Assembly: GCA_016933955.1 (NCBI GenBank)
Contig: JAFGTT010000032.1
Location: forward strand, 209,264 to 273,263
Direction of reading: 5' to 3'
Source: Candidatus Zixiibacteriota bacterium
GTDB lineage: Bacteria; Zixibacteria; MSB-5A5; GN15; PGXB01
Length of the DNA stretch: 64,000 nt
Below the pieces are notes generated by a model. It did not search any database, was not told the DNA's origin, and was given only the letters and a program-made list of their open reading frames with translations. Below, one piece after another: positions 17,842-28,274 of the stretch (its first letter is position 1; each line of letters starts with the position of its first letter). A program made the position numbers and the translations under genes.

Positions 17842-17872
17842 GGGCAGGATTATTATGGTCCTGCCCTTTTTT
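17842..17872 (+). terminator. Intrinsic terminator of gyrA
   Basis: GGGCAGGA and TCCTGCCC pair around TTATTATGG and run into six Ts, 22 bases after the gyrA stop. Confidence 0.88.
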
Positions 17873-17966
17873 ATAGCCACGATTTATAGCCTGCACTAAT
17901 ACGTATCCCTCTGACTGTTTTACGCTTATGTTATATGAACGTATTCCTGCCGAATTTCCGGCCCGG

Positions 17967-17981
17967 TGACAGGATTTGTCA
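17967..17981 (+). promoter_or_regulatory. Candidate operator, distal copy upstream of uvrA
   Basis: TGACAGGATTTGTCA is a perfect 5-base inverted repeat with a 5-base spacer. A near copy lies 77 bases downstream and a related sequence precedes recA, so it may be the site of a DNA-damage regulator. No regulator gene is present in the window. Confidence 0.4.
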
Positions 17982-18043
17982 TTAATGTGATTTTCAAATA
18001 AGTAAAAAAATCTATATAGATAATCTGAAAATCAGTCCCCGAC

Positions 18044-18058
18044 TGACAGGAATTGTCG
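18044..18058 (+). promoter_or_regulatory. Candidate operator, proximal copy upstream of uvrA
   Basis: TGACAGGAATTGTCG differs from the distal copy at two positions and abuts a possible -10 box TATATT at 18059. A repressor bound here would block the uvrA promoter. Confidence 0.4.
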
Positions 18059-18101
18059 TATATTACAGGTTACACTTTTTTTGAAAGCAATTTGAAAGCA
18101 A

Positions 18102-20933
18102 ATGAGCGAATCGAAAGAAATCTTTATAAAAGGTGCCCGGGAGCACAACCTCCAGAACATCGATGTCCACATCCCCCGCAATAAACTGGTCGTGATAACC
18201 GGCCTGTCCGGTTCGGGTAAATCATCCCTGGCGTTCGATACCATCTATGCTGAGGGCCAGCGGCGTTATGTCGAATCATTGTCGTCCTACGCCCGACAGT
18301 TTCTCGGTCTGATGGAAAAACCCGATGTCGATCTGATCGAGGGGCTTTCTCCGGCCATTTCGATCGAACAAAAGGGCTCGGCCAAAAATCCCCGTTCGAC
18401 AGTCGGCACCGCCACCGAAATCTATGATTATCTCCGTCTTCTCTTTGCCCGCATGGGCGTTCAGCACTGCGTCAAATGCGGCAAACCGATCACCCGTCAA
18501 ACGGTAGAGCAAATTGTCGATTCGGTTCTCTCATTCGAGGAAGATACCCGCCTGATGGTTCTGGCGCCGGTTGTTCGCGGAAAAAAGGGTGAACATCGCG
18601 AAATCATCGAGGAGGCCAGAAAAGAGGGCTTCGTGCGGCTTCGGATCGATGGCGAAATTGTCGAGACCGACCACGAGATCAATCTCAAGAAAAATGTCAA
18701 GCACACCATCGAGATTGTCGTCGATCGGCTGGTTGTCAAAAGACGCTCCGCCCGCCGCCTGGCCGATTCGGTCGAAACCGCCCTCAAAACCGCCGGCGGC
18801 ATTGTTCTGATCAATATCAAGGGTCAGGATATGCTTTTCTCCGAGCAATCGGCCTGCCTCGATTGCGGGATCAGCTACGAGGAACTCTCACCCCGAATGT
18901 TCTCCTTCAATTCTCCCTTCGGAGCCTGCCCCACCTGCTCCGGACTGGGCCAGAAAATGGATATTGATCCGAGACTGATTATCCCCGATCCTTCTCTGCC
19001 GCTCAATCAAGGAGCCATCAGCCCCTGGGGAGCCGATATGGCCAATTGGTACCGCTTCATGCTTCGTGCGGTAGCCCGGCATTACGATTTCAAGCTGTCC
19101 GCGCCTTTCGAAAAACTCCCCGAGAAAATTCAAAAGATTATCCTTTATGGTTCCGGCAAAGAGCAGTTGCGCTTCGAATATGAACATCATAACGGCCGCG
19201 GAACGGGTGAATACATCGGCAAATTCGAAGGCGTTATCCCCCACCTGGAGCGGCGCTACCGCCAGACCCAGTCATCGGGCGTGAGGCAGTGGATCGAGCA
19301 GTATATGTCCATTTCGCCCTGCCCTGATTGTCATGGTTCGCGGCTGAAACCGGAAGCACTCTCAGTTGTCATTAATCGCGAAACTATCGACTCGGTGGCC
19401 GAGATGTCGGTCAAATCGGTTAGAAAGTTCTTCGATGAACTGCCGCTGACCAAACGCCAGGAATTGATCGCCCGGCAAATTCTCAAAGAAATTCGCCAGC
19501 GACTGGGATTTCTCGATGATGTCGGCCTTAATTATCTTACTCTCAGCCGCGCCGCTTCGACTCTGTCCGGCGGCGAGATGCAACGAATCCGCCTGGCAAC
19601 CCAGATCGGTTCACGCTTGGTGGGTGTCATGTATATTCTCGATGAACCATCCATCGGACTGCATCAGCGCGACAATCGCAAACTTCTGGGCACCCTGACC
19701 GGTCTGCGTGATCTCGGTAATACCGTGATTGTCGTCGAACACGACCGCGAAACCATCGAGTCCGCCGATTATGTTATCGATCTGGGCCCTGGAGCCGGCA
19801 TCATGGGCGGCAAAGTCGTTGCCGAGGGAACCCCGGAGCAGATTCGTAAATCCAAAAACTCTATTACCGGGGCCTATCTGAGCCGCCGCATGGTGATTCC
19901 GACGCCTGATTCAAGACGCACTTTCAATGGTAACCTGATCACGCTCGAAGGTGCCCGCGGTAATAATCTTAAAAATATCAAGGTCGATATTCCGCTGGGA
20001 GTTTTCACCGTCGTAACAGGTGTCTCAGGCTCGGGCAAATCGACCCTGATAAACGAAACCCTGTATCGTATTCTCTCCCGCAAGTTCTACAATTCGCGCA
20101 AAACGCCTCTGGAATATGATCGGATCAAGGGACTGGAGAATATCGACAAGGTGGTAGCCATCGATCAATCGCCCATCGGACGTACTCCTCGCTCCAATCC
20201 GGCCACCTATACCGGTGTTTTTACGTATATCCGTGACCTTTATTCACAACTGCCCGAGTCGAAAGTGCGCGGTTATCGCCCCGGACGATTTTCATTCAAT
20301 GTCAAGGGCGGACGTTGCGAGGCCTGCCAGGGAGACGGTATCATCAAGATCGAGATGCATTTCCTGCCCGATATCTATGTCCCGTGCGAGGTCTGCAAGG
20401 GCAAACGGTTCAACCGCGAAACCCTGGAAGTGACCTACAAAGGGGAAAATATTGCCGAGGTGCTCGATATGACCGTCAATGAGGCTCTCGAGTTCTTCAA
20501 GAATATTCCCCGGATCAAGCGCAAGCTGATGACTCTGAACAAAGTCGGTCTGGGTTACATTCACCTCGGTCAGCAGGCCACCACCCTCTCGGGGGGCGAG
20601 GCCCAGCGGGTGAAATTGTCTTCGGAATTGTCCAAAACGGCTACCGGGCGAACGCTGTACATCCTCGATGAACCCACCACAGGACTGCATTTCGAGGATA
20701 TCAGGATGCTTCTCACGGTTCTCAATGAGCTGGTTGACCGAGGTAACAGCGTTCTGGTGATTGAACATAACCTCGATGTCATCAAAACCGCCGATTTTAT
20801 CATCGATATCGGTCCTGATGGGGGTGATGATGGCGGCCGGATCATTGCCACCGGCACTCCTGAAGAGGTTGCACGGGTCAAATCATCTTACACCGGTCAA
20901 TATATCGACCGGGAATTAACCGGCGCTAAATAG
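18102..20933 (+). CDS. uvrA: Excinuclease ABC subunit A
   Basis: UvrA finds bulky DNA lesions and loads UvrB in nucleotide excision repair. The 943-residue length fits. Two ABC ATPase modules are visible: Walker [11 protein letters not shown] (near residue 32) and [10 protein letters not shown] (second module, near 640), with signature motifs [10 protein letters not shown] and [10 protein letters not shown]. Zinc-binding Cys pairs appear as [26 protein letters not shown] and [17 protein letters not shown]. No uvrB or uvrC is nearby. Two copies of a palindromic motif lie in the 120 bases upstream. No clear Shine-Dalgarno sequence precedes ATG 18102. Confidence 0.97.
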   Translation: MSESKEIFIKGAREHNLQNIDVHIPRNKLVVITGLSGSGKSSLAFDTIYAEGQRRYVESLSSYARQFLGLMEKPDVDLIEGLSPAISIEQKGSAKNPRSTVGTATEIYDYLRLLFARMGVQHCVKCGKPITRQTVEQIVDSVLSFEEDTRLMVLAPVVRGKKGEHREIIEEARKEGFVRLRIDGEIVETDHEINLKKNVKHTIEIVVDRLVVKRRSARRLADSVETALKTAGGIVLINIKGQDMLFSEQSACLDCGISYEELSPRMFSFNSPFGACPTCSGLGQKMDIDPRLIIPDPSLPLNQGAISPWGADMANWYRFMLRAVARHYDFKLSAPFEKLPEKIQKIILYGSGKEQLRFEYEHHNGRGTGEYIGKFEGVIPHLERRYRQTQSSGVRQWIEQYMSISPCPDCHGSRLKPEALSVVINRETIDSVAEMSVKSVRKFFDELPLTKRQELIARQILKEIRQRLGFLDDVGLNYLTLSRAASTLSGGEMQRIRLATQIGSRLVGVMYILDEPSIGLHQRDNRKLLGTLTGLRDLGNTVIVVEHDRETIESADYVIDLGPGAGIMGGKVVAEGTPEQIRKSKNSITGAYLSRRMVIPTPDSRRTFNGNLITLEGARGNNLKNIKVDIPLGVFTVVTGVSGSGKSTLINETLYRILSRKFYNSRKTPLEYDRIKGLENIDKVVAIDQSPIGRTPRSNPATYTGVFTYIRDLYSQLPESKVRGYRPGRFSFNVKGGRCEACQGDGIIKIEMHFLPDIYVPCEVCKGKRFNRETLEVTYKGENIAEVLDMTVNEALEFFKNIPRIKRKLMTLNKVGLGYIHLGQQATTLSGGEAQRVKLSSELSKTATGRTLYILDEPTTGLHFEDIRMLLTVLNELVDRGNSVLVIEHNLDVIKTADFIIDIGPDGGDDGGRIIATGTPEEVARVKSSYTGQYIDRELTGAK

Positions 20934-21249
20934 GCCAATCGAGCAATATCTTCCGTTCTTTTGTCATTCATGGTCATCTGAGCGGAATTAAAGCTCCAAA
21001 ATCCAATGAATAGTACACGAACTATTTTCACTTTTTTTTCGAAAATGGTGTTTTTTTTGTTGCACGAAAGTTTTAATTTTTTTTACTTGATGCCGATAAG
21101 TGATTTAGGCAGGATTCAATTTGCATGATGCATGCGAAAGGGGAGATTAAGGGATTCAAAAAATCTTGGGTATGAATCCACATTAAGTACAGGAATCACT
21201 GGAATCTAAAACCAACTCAATATCCGACACCTAACGAAAGGAGCGGAAA
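20934..21249 (+). other. AT-rich upstream region of the H1-like gene with repeated T-tracts
   Basis: No gene is seen in these 316 bases. Three runs of eight Ts lie at 21032-21039, 21051-21058 and 21077-21084, i.e. roughly two to two-and-a-half helical turns apart, which predicts intrinsic curvature. A partly palindromic GCATGATGCATGC follows near 21124. The region ends with a strong ribosome site (AAAGGAG) for the H1-like gene. Confidence 0.45.
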
Positions 21250-21615
21250 ATGGCTGCAAAAAAGAAAGCCAAACCCAAAGCCAAAGCGAAAGCCAAACCC
21301 AAAGCCAAGGCTAAAGCGAGAGGCAAAAAGCCGGTCGGTAAAGCCTGGAGCGCAGCGGAAATTCAGAGTCTTCGCACCAGTTACAAGTCCAAACCGGCCT
21401 CGCAAATCGCCAAGGAACTGCGGCGCTCGCTGGCGTCGGTGCGCGGGAAGATCAGCGCTCTTAACCTGACCAAGCCTGCCGCGGCCAGAAAGGCCAAACC
21501 GAAACCCAAGAAAAAAGCGGCTCCCAAAAAGGCCGCCCCGAAAAAGGCCAAAGCCAAAGCCAAGGCCAGACCGAAAAAGAAAGCCGCGCCGCGTAAGTCT
21601 TACCGGAGGTACTAA
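21250..21615 (+). CDS. Histone H1-like protein with central Myb/SANT-like domain
   Basis: A 121-residue, extremely basic protein. Lys/Ala/Pro-rich tails (repeats such as AKPKAKAKAKPKAKA and KKAAPKKAAPKKAKAK) flank a compact centre of about 42 residues starting AWSAAEIQSLRTSY and ending SVRGKISALNL. The centre has the W...IAKELRRS..SVR pattern of bacterial Myb/SANT-type helix-turn-helix domains. The whole thus looks like a DNA-coating nucleoid protein with a folded DNA-binding core. It is monocistronic, with its own curved upstream region and a bidirectional terminator. Confidence 0.8.
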   Translation: MAAKKKAKPKAKAKAKPKAKAKARGKKPVGKAWSAAEIQSLRTSYKSKPASQIAKELRRSLASVRGKISALNLTKPAAARKAKPKPKKKAAPKKAAPKKAKAKAKARPKKKAAPRKSYRRY

Positions 21616-21687
21616 TACCTGATTTGGTAGATCCCAGGGATGGGAGGTGCAGCTAAAAGGACTTTATTGAAGTATCCATCCCGGAAA

Positions 21688-21714
21688 AACCCGCCCCTTA
21701 AGGGCGGGTTTTTT
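21688..21714 (+). terminator. Bidirectional terminator between the H1-like gene and eno
   Basis: CCCGCCC and GGGCGGG pair around a CTTAA loop with an A-run before and six Ts after, so it can stop transcripts of the H1-like gene on the plus strand and of eno on the minus strand. Confidence 0.88.
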
Positions 21715-21740
21715 AATTAAATTCGAATAATCGCAAAATC

Positions 21741-23075
<1,335 letters not shown>

Positions 23076-23212
23076 CTAATCGACCCCTGCCCCCGTTTCA
23101 ACAAAAAACAAAATCCGCACGCTTTTCCTTATGATTGATACGCATAAACTGATGCCCCCCTTTGTCCGATCAACTATTTAAGAAAAAAGTGGATTAAGAG
23201 CGGAAGATATTT

Positions 23213-23218
23213 TATATT
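23213..23218 (+). promoter_or_regulatory. -10 box close to the start of the nucleotide-sugar operon
   Basis: TATATT lies 12 bases before ATG 23231 with no Shine-Dalgarno sequence between; a clear -35 is not seen. The transcript would have almost no leader. Confidence 0.35.
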
Positions 23219-23230
23219 CGGCCCGGTACC

Positions 23231-24223
23231 ATGAAATCAATCAAAGGCAAAAAAATCCTTGTCACGGGAGCTGGCGGTTTTATCGGCTCGCATTTGACCG
23301 AAACTCTGCTCAGGCAGAGGGCCAAAGTCACCGCTTTGCTCCGATACACATCGCAGGGACGGACCGGGTGGCTGGAACAACTGCCGGAACGATTGAAAAC
23401 CAAAATTAATATCGTCTTCGGCGATATTCGCGATCCTGATATTTGCCAGAGAGCGGTCAATGGAAATACCCATGTTTTTCACCTGGCGGCCCAGATCGCC
23501 ATTCCTTACTCCTATATCGCCCCCCGGGATTTCACAGCCGTCAATGTCATGGGGACTGCCAACCTGCTTCAGGCCGCCAGGGAATCAGGCGTTAAGAAAT
23601 TCCTTCAGGTTTCGACTTCGGAAGTCTATGGCACGGCCCGGTATGTTCCGATCGATGAGAATCATCCTCAGACCGCCCAGTCACCCTATTCGGCCTCAAA
23701 AATCGCGGCCGATAAACTGGCCCAGTCTTTTCATCTCAGCTTTGGCCTCCCGACTGTAACCGTCCGTCCTTTCAATTGCTACGGTCCCCGTCAATCGGCC
23801 CGGGCCATTATCCCGACTATCATTCTTCAGGCCCTCCGGGGACGGACCGTCAGGCTGGGTAACACCGACAGCCGAAGAGATATGAACTATGTTTCCGATA
23901 TCACCGATGGTATGATTGCCGCCGCCTTTACCGACAAAACCACCGGCGTTGTTTTAAATCTGGCTACCGGTACCGACTACTCCATCGGGGAGATCGTCGA
24001 TCTTGTCGGAAATATTCTCAATAAAAGATTGATCATAAAAAGCGAAAGAAAACGTATCCGGCCGAAAAATTCCGAAGTCTGGCGTCTTCAGGGTGACAAT
24101 CGGCTGGCCGCCCGGTTAATCGGCTACAAACCGAAATTCGCCTTATTATTGGGTATGAAAAAAACCATAGAGTTTTTCGAAAATCATCTGGCAATGTATG
24201 ATCGCGAGGATTATCAGTTGTGA
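23231..24223 (+). CDS. NAD-dependent sugar-nucleotide 4,6-dehydratase (LegB/SDR-like)
   Basis: A 330-residue extended short-chain dehydrogenase. The NAD-binding motif is GAGGFIGSHLTETL (near residue 13), the Ser/Tyr/Lys active site is STSEVYGTA and YSASK, and NCYGPRQSARAIIPT is the usual substrate-loop pattern. The TSEVYGTA and QSPYSASKIAADKL runs resemble the UDP-GlcNAc 4,6-dehydratases of the legionaminic acid pathway (LegB), but GDP-mannose dehydratases are close. Its stop overlaps the GTG start of a nucleotidyltransferase gene by four bases, so a sugar-nucleotide pathway is likely. Confidence 0.85.
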   Translation: MKSIKGKKILVTGAGGFIGSHLTETLLRQRAKVTALLRYTSQGRTGWLEQLPERLKTKINIVFGDIRDPDICQRAVNGNTHVFHLAAQIAIPYSYIAPRDFTAVNVMGTANLLQAARESGVKKFLQVSTSEVYGTARYVPIDENHPQTAQSPYSASKIAADKLAQSFHLSFGLPTVTVRPFNCYGPRQSARAIIPTIILQALRGRTVRLGNTDSRRDMNYVSDITDGMIAAAFTDKTTGVVLNLATGTDYSIGEIVDLVGNILNKRLIIKSERKRIRPKNSEVWRLQGDNRLAARLIGYKPKFALLLGMKKTIEFFENHLAMYDREDYQL

Positions 24224-24942
24224 GAACCGGACTAAAAACCATCAGCCAGGCGATTATTCTGGCTGGTGGTGAGGGGCGCCGCCTTCTACCGTACACCCGG
24301 ATTCTGCCCAAACCCCTCTGGCCGGTGGGCGATATCCCCATTGTCGAAATTCTCATCCGCCAACTGGCCCGATCCGGGATTAAAGAAATCATCATGGCGG
24401 TCGGTTATCAGGCGGATTTGATTCGGATGATTCTCGGCGATGGGCGTCAATTCGGTGTGAAAATCCGGTACTCCCAGGAGAAAAAGCCGCTTGGAACAGC
24501 CGCCCCGCTTCGCCAGATCAGGGGGTTGGACAGTAGTTTTCTGGTCCTCAACGGTGACCTGCTGACCAACCTGCCTTTCAAGGATTTTATTCGGGCACAC
24601 TTGCGAAGTGATGCCGTGGCAACCGTGGCGATATTCAAACGAACCGTGAAAATCGATTTCGGGGTGGTCACCACCTATGAGAATATAATCGAGGAATACG
24701 ATGAGAAACCGGTCCTGGGATACATGGTCTCGATGGGGATTTATGCCTTCCGGCGAGAGGTCTTAAAATATATCCCCAACCATAAATTCGATTTCCCCGA
24801 CCTGGTAAACAGGCTAATCGAGGTCGAGAGCAATCCGCAGGTTTATCGTTTTCGGGGCCAATGGCTCGATATCGGGCGGCCCGATGATTGGGAAAAGGCT
24901 ACCCGGCTCTTTCAGAAGAAATCTCAAGCTTTTTTAAAATAA
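24220..24942 (+). CDS. Sugar-1-phosphate nucleotidyltransferase
   Basis: A 240-residue enzyme with the nucleotidyltransferase signature AGGEGRRLLPYTRILPKPL near residue 12, followed by FLVLNGDLLTN (metal-binding Asp) and a WLDIGRPDDW C-terminal motif. It would join a nucleoside triphosphate to a sugar-1-phosphate; the base is not predictable, though the pattern is closest to GTP:mannose-1-phosphate or dTTP:glucose-1-phosphate enzymes. The start is GTG 24220, overlapping the previous stop as GTGA, a sign of translational coupling. Confidence 0.88.
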   Translation: MRTGLKTISQAIILAGGEGRRLLPYTRILPKPLWPVGDIPIVEILIRQLARSGIKEIIMAVGYQADLIRMILGDGRQFGVKIRYSQEKKPLGTAAPLRQIRGLDSSFLVLNGDLLTNLPFKDFIRAHLRSDAVATVAIFKRTVKIDFGVVTTYENIIEEYDEKPVLGYMVSMGIYAFRREVLKYIPNHKFDFPDLVNRLIEVESNPQVYRFRGQWLDIGRPDDWEKATRLFQKKSQAFLK

Positions 24943-25003
24943 CGACGTAGAAATTTCTCGTTAAGTCGATATTATCAAAAAAAGGAAATATTGGGGATTA
25001 TTT

Positions 25004-25939
25004 ATGAAATATCTTATTACCGGCGGGGCCGGATTTATCGGAAGCAATATCGCCCATACCCTCCTGGATAAGGGTGAAACCGTCCGGATTCTGGACAATT
25101 TTTCGACCGGGCGCCGAATTAACCTGGCCGATATCGAGGACAAAATCGAGATCATTGACGGCGATATCAGCGATTTCTGGACGGTCAAGGATGCTGTCGA
25201 GGGTATCGATTATGTTCTGCACCAGGCGGCTCTCCCGTCGGTCCCGAGATCGGTCAGTAATCCGCTGACCTCCAACAAGGTCAACATCGATGGAACTCTG
25301 AACTTGCTCGAAGCCGGCAAGCGGGCCGGCGTGAAAAGATTCGTTATGGCTTCATCATCTTCGGTTTACGGCGACACCCCGGAACTCCCCAAGCATGAAC
25401 AGATGCCGACCGATCCGCTTTCTCCCTATGCCGTAACCAAACTGACCTGCGAAAAATATTGTAAGGTATTTTATAACCTCTACGGCCTCGAAACTGTCTG
25501 CCTGAGATATTTCAATATTTTTGGTCCCCGTCAGGATCCCAACTCGGAATACGCCGCTGTCATTCCCAAATTTATTTTCGCCCTCTCCTCCGGGAAACAA
25601 CCGGTGGTCTTCGGTGATGGCGAGCAATCCCGTGATTTCACCTATATCGACAATACCATCCAGGCCAACCTCCTGGCGGTCACCTCAAAAATCGCGCCCG
25701 GCAACTTTTACAATGTGGCCTGCGGGGCCAGATTCACCCTTAATGATCTTCTCGATATGCTCCGCGAAATCATCGGAACCAATATCAAAGCCAAATATAT
25801 CGCTCCCCGGCCCGGCGATATTTTGCATTCCTATGCCGATGTCTCCCGCGCCAAAAAAGACCTGGGTTACAACCCACGGGTGATGTTCAAAGAGGGATTG
25901 AAAAAGACGGTGGAATGGTTTACTTCTGACCACTCCTGA
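25004..25939 (+). CDS. NAD-dependent nucleotide-sugar epimerase (GalE/WbpP-like)
   Basis: A 311-residue extended SDR. GGAGFIGSNIAHTLL (residues 7 on) binds NAD, and the active site is ASSSSVYGD followed by SPYAVTKLTCEKYC. The pattern RYFNIFGPRQDPNSEYAAVIPKF is shared by UDP-GlcNAc/UDP-Glc C4-epimerases of the WbpP/GalE group. It follows the nucleotidyltransferase gene by 61 bases and has its own ribosome site (GGGGA), completing a three-gene activated-sugar unit probably feeding surface glycan synthesis. Confidence 0.88.
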   Translation: MKYLITGGAGFIGSNIAHTLLDKGETVRILDNFSTGRRINLADIEDKIEIIDGDISDFWTVKDAVEGIDYVLHQAALPSVPRSVSNPLTSNKVNIDGTLNLLEAGKRAGVKRFVMASSSSVYGDTPELPKHEQMPTDPLSPYAVTKLTCEKYCKVFYNLYGLETVCLRYFNIFGPRQDPNSEYAAVIPKFIFALSSGKQPVVFGDGEQSRDFTYIDNTIQANLLAVTSKIAPGNFYNVACGARFTLNDLLDMLREIIGTNIKAKYIAPRPGDILHSYADVSRAKKDLGYNPRVMFKEGLKKTVEWFTSDHS

Positions 25940-26055
25940 AAGGTAACCGGGATCGGACAAATTCCGACTGTATTAAAATTTTGAATAGAAAAAGCGGTCC
26001 CTAAGGCCGCCTTTTCAAATTCCAGTCCGGACCATGCCCCGTTTTTCCCCGGAAT

Positions 26056-26361
26056 TCAATCGCTGAAGAGATCATCGAATTTCTTCTTGCGATCATCCTT
26101 GGAATCAACCCGTTCCGGCCTTCCCCCGGGTGTATGGAAGGCATTGCGAAGCTGAAACCAATCACAGAAATTCGATTTGTCCTTAATAGGAATCGGCGCC
26201 TCAATAGGCTCACGGCACTGCCAGCGGGAGGTCGGATCAAAAAAACGGCAGCCCCGGCAACAGCGCAAATCCGCCCGGCAATGCGGGCAATAATCATTGC
26301 GTGTTACCTTGCCCTCGATTCCGGTCGCCCTGGCGCAATTCCAGCAGATTAAATCGCCCAT
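26056..26361 (-). CDS. Cys-rich conserved protein (zinc-binding likely)
   Basis: A 101-residue protein with many paired cysteines: CWNC at residue 6, CPHC, CCRGC, C in WQCREP and C in NFCDWF. This spacing resembles a conserved uncharacterised family with a zinc-ribbon-like start and an anchored EP...DKSNFCDWF motif. A metal-binding, possibly nucleic-acid- or protein-contacting role is inferred. The last ~25 residues are charged and likely disordered. The gene lies alone on the minus strand between the sugar operon and the asparagine-synthase-like gene. Confidence 0.7.
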   Translation of the reverse strand: MGDLICWNCARATGIEGKVTRNDYCPHCRADLRCCRGCRFFDPTSRWQCREPIEAPIPIKDKSNFCDWFQLRNAFHTPGGRPERVDSKDDRKKKFDDLFSD

Positions 26362-26447
26362 TACCTGTTCTCCCTGATACCTGTCCTTCTCCTGTTATAC
26401 AATATAATAATTTTGGAATTTTATGCCAGTGGTACGACCATCCTGAT

Positions 26448-28274
26448 TTATGATAACTTCCCGGGAAAGCGTCGTTCAATATCCATGATATACAGCATAA
26501 TTGTCAGAAGTTGATACAGCGGCAGACTTCCCGGATAATCGGCCATCAGATTATTCACGGCCTTTATATCGAAATACCGGCTGACCGCTTCCGACTGCCG
26601 CATTATTTGCCCTATATTCTCCCTCAACCATATCATCTCGGGATCATCTTTTCGGCGGCCGATAAGACGGTTGCGAAAAGAACGCGCCGATTTATATAAA
26701 TAGCGGTTATAACGCAGCCATAATTTGGACTTAGCCCGGATCCGGAATAGATAATTATGCCTGATCGGGTTGACTCCTGCAATTCCGCTGTAAATGGGTA
26801 GCTCGATACTCCGTGGATCAAGTTCCCGCAGAAAATCGACAAAAAAGAAATAATCGATCATCGCAAGCGGCACCCGCGTCATAATGAATTCAAACAGGTC
26901 TTTCCCCCAGAAAGGCGACACCACCCAGTTGAACAATCGATGACGGTTTTCTCCCCCATTGTCGAATTTGTTGTAGCGCTCGAACTGAAGATGGACCACC
27001 CGGCCGCGCAGACTTTTTTCGGTCCAGCTATCGATTTCGGAAACAATACTTTTATCGAAAACCGATCGCTCCATTTCGAGTACCGAGCAGGCCTGATTGA
27101 TCATGAACAAATTACTGAACCCGTCCCCGGCGATCATATCATTCAGGCCTCGGTAATGACGAAGCGGACGATAGCGATGCCGCAGAAACTCGCCCCCGAG
27201 ACCCATGAAATGAACCTTTTTTCCGGATATCTTCGTCTCCCGCTCCATTTCATCATAATAGTTATTGACCGCCATCAGGCAGTTTACCTGACAGTCGGTC
27301 TTGAAAGTAACGTCGGCCAGAGAGTCGATCTCCCGATTAGGCCGAAGACCGGAAAAGTGCATTAATGGTGTATGATAATGTTCGGCCAGGCTGTTGGCGA
27401 TCTCGGCTTCAATCCCTTCGGTCAGATGGTCATTGCAGGCGGTCAACTTAGCCCCGAGACCGGCCAGTCCGGCAAATACCGCCCGGGTATCATGACCGCC
27501 GCTGACATCGACTATTAGACCGTAATCCTGAGCTGTGACCCGGTCGAATCTGACCCGTACCATCTCCCGAAATAATTCGGCGCAACGGCCGATTATCTCC
27601 CGCCGGTCGGTTAATTCTTCCCTATCATCGAAATTATCGCTCCCGAGATTTTTACTCTCATATTTCAGTCGAGCCTGATGGAACGAAACACTGATCAATT
27701 CCGCCGGCTCGAGATATCTAACCCCCTCGATTATCGTCTTATTGCCCAGGTTATATTCAAAAATCAGAAATTCGGCCATCCACAACCGATTCAATTTTAT
27801 TGACTGCAAGTGTTTCAGGACATATTTCAATTCCCTGGAAAAAACCAGACCGTCATCAGTAATTGCATAATAAGCCGGCAGACGGGCCCAGCGATCATTG
27901 AAAAGCAACAGCTTCCGTGTTTTTTTCAGGAAAATCACGGCCAGGAATTCCCCGTCGGAATTATCTATAAATGATTTAATGACTCCTTCAATATTCTCGC
28001 CCGCCTCAGCATTTATTGATACTCCTTTAAAAAAATCCCCGATCTCAGAATCAGACCGATTATAAATCATACCCTCCACAGCCCAGATCATCCCATCGTC
28101 AGAGGCAGTCAAAAGCGGATATCCATCATAACCGGAAAAAATCAATTCAAACGATCCGTCGTAATGGAGTTCTCTGATTTTAAGGCTGTCTTTCCAGAGA
28201 AGGACCTCCTTCGTATTTGATATCTCCTTATCACTCCGGCCATTCGATCGGCAGAACAGATGTAATCCGGGCAT
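26448..28274 (-). CDS. Asparagine-synthase-like ATP-PPase with degenerate glutaminase half
   Basis: A 608-residue protein with the two-half layout of asparagine synthetase B. The N-terminal half keeps the Ntn-hydrolase-like fold pattern (AVEGMIYN, FNDRWARLPAYY), but residue 2 is Pro, not the catalytic Cys, so glutamine hydrolysis is not expected. The C-terminal half carries the ATP pyrophosphatase loop as SGGHDTR (258-264) instead of SGGLDSS. Relatives include beta-lactam synthetase, lasso-peptide cyclases and polysaccharide-locus amide synthases. It may use another amine donor. A GGAGAAACC ribosome site precedes ATG 28274. Confidence 0.8.
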   Translation of the reverse strand: MPGLHLFCRSNGRSDKEISNTKEVLLWKDSLKIRELHYDGSFELIFSGYDGYPLLTASDDGMIWAVEGMIYNRSDSEIGDFFKGVSINAEAGENIEGVIKSFIDNSDGEFLAVIFLKKTRKLLLFNDRWARLPAYYAITDDGLVFSRELKYVLKHLQSIKLNRLWMAEFLIFEYNLGNKTIIEGVRYLEPAELISVSFHQARLKYESKNLGSDNFDDREELTDRREIIGRCAELFREMVRVRFDRVTAQDYGLIVDVSGGHDTRAVFAGLAGLGAKLTACNDHLTEGIEAEIANSLAEHYHTPLMHFSGLRPNREIDSLADVTFKTDCQVNCLMAVNNYYDEMERETKISGKKVHFMGLGGEFLRHRYRPLRHYRGLNDMIAGDGFSNLFMINQACSVLEMERSVFDKSIVSEIDSWTEKSLRGRVVHLQFERYNKFDNGGENRHRLFNWVVSPFWGKDLFEFIMTRVPLAMIDYFFFVDFLRELDPRSIELPIYSGIAGVNPIRHNYLFRIRAKSKLWLRYNRYLYKSARSFRNRLIGRRKDDPEMIWLRENIGQIMRQSEAVSRYFDIKAVNNLMADYPGSLPLYQLLTIMLYIMDIERRFPGKLS

